A stretch of 64,000 bases of DNA from Lycium barbarum (taxonomy: Eukaryota > Streptophyta > Magnoliopsida > Solanales > Solanaceae). Location: the NCBI RefSeq assembly GCF_019175385.1, contig NC_083338.1, forward strand, positions 63,210,884 to 63,274,883. Direction: 5' to 3'. The first letter of the stretch is position 1. Each line of letters starts with the position of its first letter. Of this stretch, positions 61,113 to 64,000 are shown one piece after another. The position numbers and the translations under genes are program-made. The notes below the pieces were generated by a model that saw nothing but the letters and a program-made list of their open reading frames with translations, did no database searches and had not been told where the DNA came from.

Positions 61113-61117
61113 TCATA

Positions 61118-63183
61118 GCACATGCACGAACTGATTAATGAGAAACCACATACATACAGATCATTATACAGACCCAATCAAATTGAGGTAGGCCATATGG
61201 CGAGTCAAATCAGAGTATTCGGATAGTGTTCATAATACGCGTCGATATCCTACTTGGGAAGGCACGACAGATTATCACCGAAATCAGATTTCCAGATATC
61301 AGAACCATTTCGTAGGATTTATATAAAAATAGTCATATCATGATCAGAATAATAGTCCAGATGTTACTTTTGAAAAACGGACAGGAATAAGGCAATTTAG
61401 GTCATACAAGAGGTATCGGGGCTTCGTGGGCCCATCTCGGACCAACCCGAGGCGACATACGTAAGGTACTGATAATAGACCTTATGAGGTCATCCCTAGT
61501 CATTTGGAAGAATTCCGACTCCGTTTAGGAAAGTTTCGTACAAAAGTTCACTTTAAAGGCATTTTATAAGGAAATGGTTTCAATCGTACTGAAGGAATTG
61601 GAGCGGATTTCCATCTCGAATTCCGAGGAACGGAGTCGTATTCAAGGCTCGCGGCCGAGCCTATTACATTCAGAACATGCCTAAGAATAAAGGGGTAGGC
61701 TTTACATTCCAATTTCGTCCAGAATCTACAAATGGTCATGTTTACCAATTGTCAAATTCAAGCTTTTAAGATTCCAATTTTTATTGCATACTTGCCTACC
61801 GAGATTTAGGCAGCATTTACCTTATATATATGACATCCTCGAGACTTAGCTCGGCTTAATATATCAACATAGCAACCCAACAACAACATCAATAACAACA
61901 ACAAGCATTACAAGACACATAATATGGCATAACTAGCCATCTTTCCGGCATAACATAACATCTTCCATTCCGACCTTACACTTTCAAACCAATCTTACCA
62001 TTTTCATATTCATCACTTATCAAGGCCATAACAACATACGTCGGAGGCATATCATACCATTTTCACAAGATATACATAGGGTATACACCATATACAAGTT
62101 TCCTACCAAAAGCATAATTCGCTCACAACTTCCAATCTTTTAGCAAACATGTTCATGATATATTTCTATCTTTCAACTTCATCAATGCCAACCATAATTT
62201 GCCTCTTACTACTTTCATTCCCACATTTACATAAGTTACAATAAACTTGCATAATTTCCTACAACAACTTAACAACTATTTTTCCATGACAACAAGAACC
62301 ATTATTCTTTCATTCACTTCACAATAACACAATTAACATACTAGAGAAATTTAGTTCATCTTCCTTCATTAACATGGTACCACACGGCCATATTCTATAT
62401 TTTTCCAACTTCCACCAATTCATTCAACTTTCATTTCCAATACAATTTCTACCATAACCATAACTAGATTACAACATAAATTCAAGTCACCACAAACATA
62501 CAACATGTACATACATACGGCCAACATACCTACAATCCCAACACACAAAATTTTCATGCTTTTCATTCATTTCCACACACTACAACATACATACACCTTC
62601 CATAACACAACAAAAGCATAAAATCCTTACCTTCTCCAAGACTTTCCACTTGGGGTTAAGGTTGCTTCCTTGCCAAGATAATTATGTCACCTTGAAGAGA
62701 ATCTTGAGCTTAGTAATAATCCCACAAGAAATGGATTTTTAAACCCAAGATTAAGCTCCAAGAATTTTCTTTCTTCTTTTCTTTTCTCTTTCTCTCCTTG
62801 GCTGTGAGCTCCTCTTTTTTTTCTCTTATTTTCTTTTGTTCTTTCTCCTTATTTCTTGAAGCTTCCTACAAGATTATCCAATATATAATTAACCATATAA
62901 GAAAAATTTATTTATGGGTTTGGGCCCCCTATGGCCGGTTGGGCATCCACCCTTTGGGCCTCATTTTCTAAAAAATTTTTGAGCCCAATTGTTGGCTAAA
63001 TAATTGTAATTCATGGAACAAATTTCCAAAATTCCAATTTTGCCCTTGGCCTCCTTTCGTAATTTCACACCAATGTATTCATAGCCGACACATTCATACC
63101 AAGCAAGGTCCAAATATAGCCTTATTCATTACAAGTCAAGTTATCTCAAATTTTTCGAATATGCAAAAATGCCGGATGTAACA
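61118..63183 (-). mobile_element. Element K 3' LTR, U3 piece
   Basis: It continues 52851-53912 after removing element C. It matches the U3 half of element A's 3' LTR (4085-6150), ending with TGTTACATCCGGC on the minus strand at 63183. Confidence 0.92.
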
Positions 63184-63219
63184 TCCTCCCCCCCTTTAAA
63201 ACATTCGTCCTCAAATGTT
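63184..63219 (-). promoter_or_regulatory. Polypurine tract and pre-PPT hairpin (element K)
   Basis: AACATTT, GAGGAC, GAATGTT (63200-63219 on the minus strand; one arm base changed) precede AAAGGGGGGGAGGA. Confidence 0.85.
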
Positions 63220-63554
63220 AAATTGACCTCATGGGGCGTCTTACTACTTCGGGAGGGTTCTTTTTATAATCGTCCTTTGTTGACTTTCCGATATGGATTC
63301 TTTACCAAAATGATGGAGTAATTCTTCACATTACTGACTCATATGCTTTTATAACATATCTTCTCATATCCCACACAGTCACTGGGCCAAGAATTATATT
63401 CCAGTAACAGATGAATGTTTTTCGCTCCTTCACAGACGTTGTGTCCCTTCTTCATTTTCTTCAAAGCCTTTCAAACATTATAATCAATATCACTTCTTGT
63501 TGCACTCCTCGGTTCCTTACCATATTATCGTGATTCCACGTCATACCAAACAGA
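63220..63554 (-). other. 3' non-coding tail of element K
   Basis: It matches the pre-PPT tail of element A (CCCTCCCGAAGTAGTAAGACG). No coding sequence is seen. Confidence 0.6.
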
Positions 63555-63900
63555 TTCAGAACTGGGATCGGACGCACAGGAGCATATCGGACTGATTCGT
63601 AATCGGAGGCAAACGTACTAAACTATGACGGACGGATTCGTAGTCAAAGTCAGATGTATGGGAGGGTATCAGACAGATCCGAGATCAGAGTCAGACGTAC
63701 AAAGATGTATCAGACGGATTCGTTATCAGAATCAGACATCCAGAGTTATATCAGACAAATTCATATCCCGAGTCAATCGGACAGAGGTGTATCAGATAGA
63801 AACGTAATCTGATTCAGAAGTACAGAGGCGTAATAGACAGAGCCTTATCAGAATCAGAGGTGCAGAAGTACAACAAACAGAGTTTTGATTAGCATCAAAC
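63555..63900 (-). repeat. 41-bp degenerate tandem array (element K)
   Basis: The reverse complement of the array at 3150-3750, about eight units of the GTATCAGACRGATTCG type in + orientation. It places K in the same subfamily as A. Confidence 0.8.
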
Positions 63901-64000
63901 CACCCCTATTAAGGCTCCAGTGATCTACGAATATTTCTCTTTGTCGACATTTCATTGTTCACCCTGACAATTATACCACGGATTATCTCGTCAAAATCTG
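63901..64000 (-). other. Internal region of element K running off the window
   Basis: It matches A just upstream of its array (CACTGGAGCCTTAATAGG near 3134). Nothing coding is seen. Confidence 0.5.

Larger units (their letters stand above)
53908..61117 (-). mobile_element. Element C, rearranged chromovirus, TCATA duplication
   Basis: The insertion is 53913-61112 with TCATA at 53908-53912 and 61113-61117. Order in its own direction: the first ~557 bp of the 5' LTR, a D-like non-coding block, the 5S-like module, unassigned DNA, RNase H end-integrase-chromodomain, PPT, full 3' LTR. R-U5, PBS, gag, protease and RT are missing. Confidence 0.93.

Noticed and set aside
1..64000. tRNA, CRISPR, bacterial operons, riboswitches
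   Set aside because: None were recognised; the regularly spaced repeats are minisatellites in LTRs, and the whole context is plant retrotransposon DNA.

Overview
This window is a plant (angiosperm) heterochromatic stretch made almost wholly of nested Ty3/gypsy LTR retrotransposons of the Tekay/Del chromovirus type. The reasons are long LTRs (2.2-3.2 kb) with TG...CA ends, initiator-methionine-tRNA primer binding sites (TGGTATCAGAGC), a Tekay-like gag, and an integrase carrying a GPY/F motif and a C-terminal chromodomain. A solanaceous or related asterid host is my guess; the sequence alone does not fix the species. I see no intact host gene, tRNA, rRNA array or CRISPR.

Layout, left to right. 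1-7303: element A (+), with the end of its 5' LTR, PBS, a frameshifted gag, no pol, a 5S-rRNA-like module, a 41-bp repeat array, PPT and a 3.2-kb 3' LTR. 7304-9485: badly decayed pol (+). 9486-14165: 5' part of a different gypsy-like element R (LTR candidate, PBS, repeat-rich leader, first codons of a gag). 14166-17131: truncated LTR M (+). 17132-23193: element B (-), broken gag plus 5' LTR, with a 2.2-kb solo LTR S inside the LTR. 23194-24721: gag-protease of element X (-). 24722-50011: an X-family LTR (H, probably X's own 5' LTR) split into four pieces by solo LTR Y (25005-27495), element Z (-, 28014-36169) and element D (+, 36190-48780); D itself holds solo LTR F (45254-47965). 50012-50659: LTR fragment W (-). 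50660-52850: LTR fragment G (+). 52851-64000: 3' LTR and 3' internal end of element K (-), with element C (-, 53913-61112) inserted in the LTR. Six insertions (S, Y, Z, D, F, C) are closed by perfect 5-bp target duplications that I could read directly.

How the parts work together. None of the elements here looks autonomous. A and Z keep only a (broken) gag, D has 4.7 kb of internal sequence with no coding capacity, and C keeps only RNase H end-integrase-chromodomain. Their cis-acting sequences are far better preserved than their proteins. They share PBS, a leader hairpin with a palindromic loop resembling a retroviral dimerisation site, a terminal U5 hairpin, a double hairpin in the transcribed part of the LTR, a hairpin before the PPT, and (A, Z, C) a 5S rRNA internal-promoter-like block where protease-RT should be. 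The natural inference is a population of non-autonomous derivatives that moved using proteins supplied in trans; the preserved RNA signals are the most interesting content of the window.
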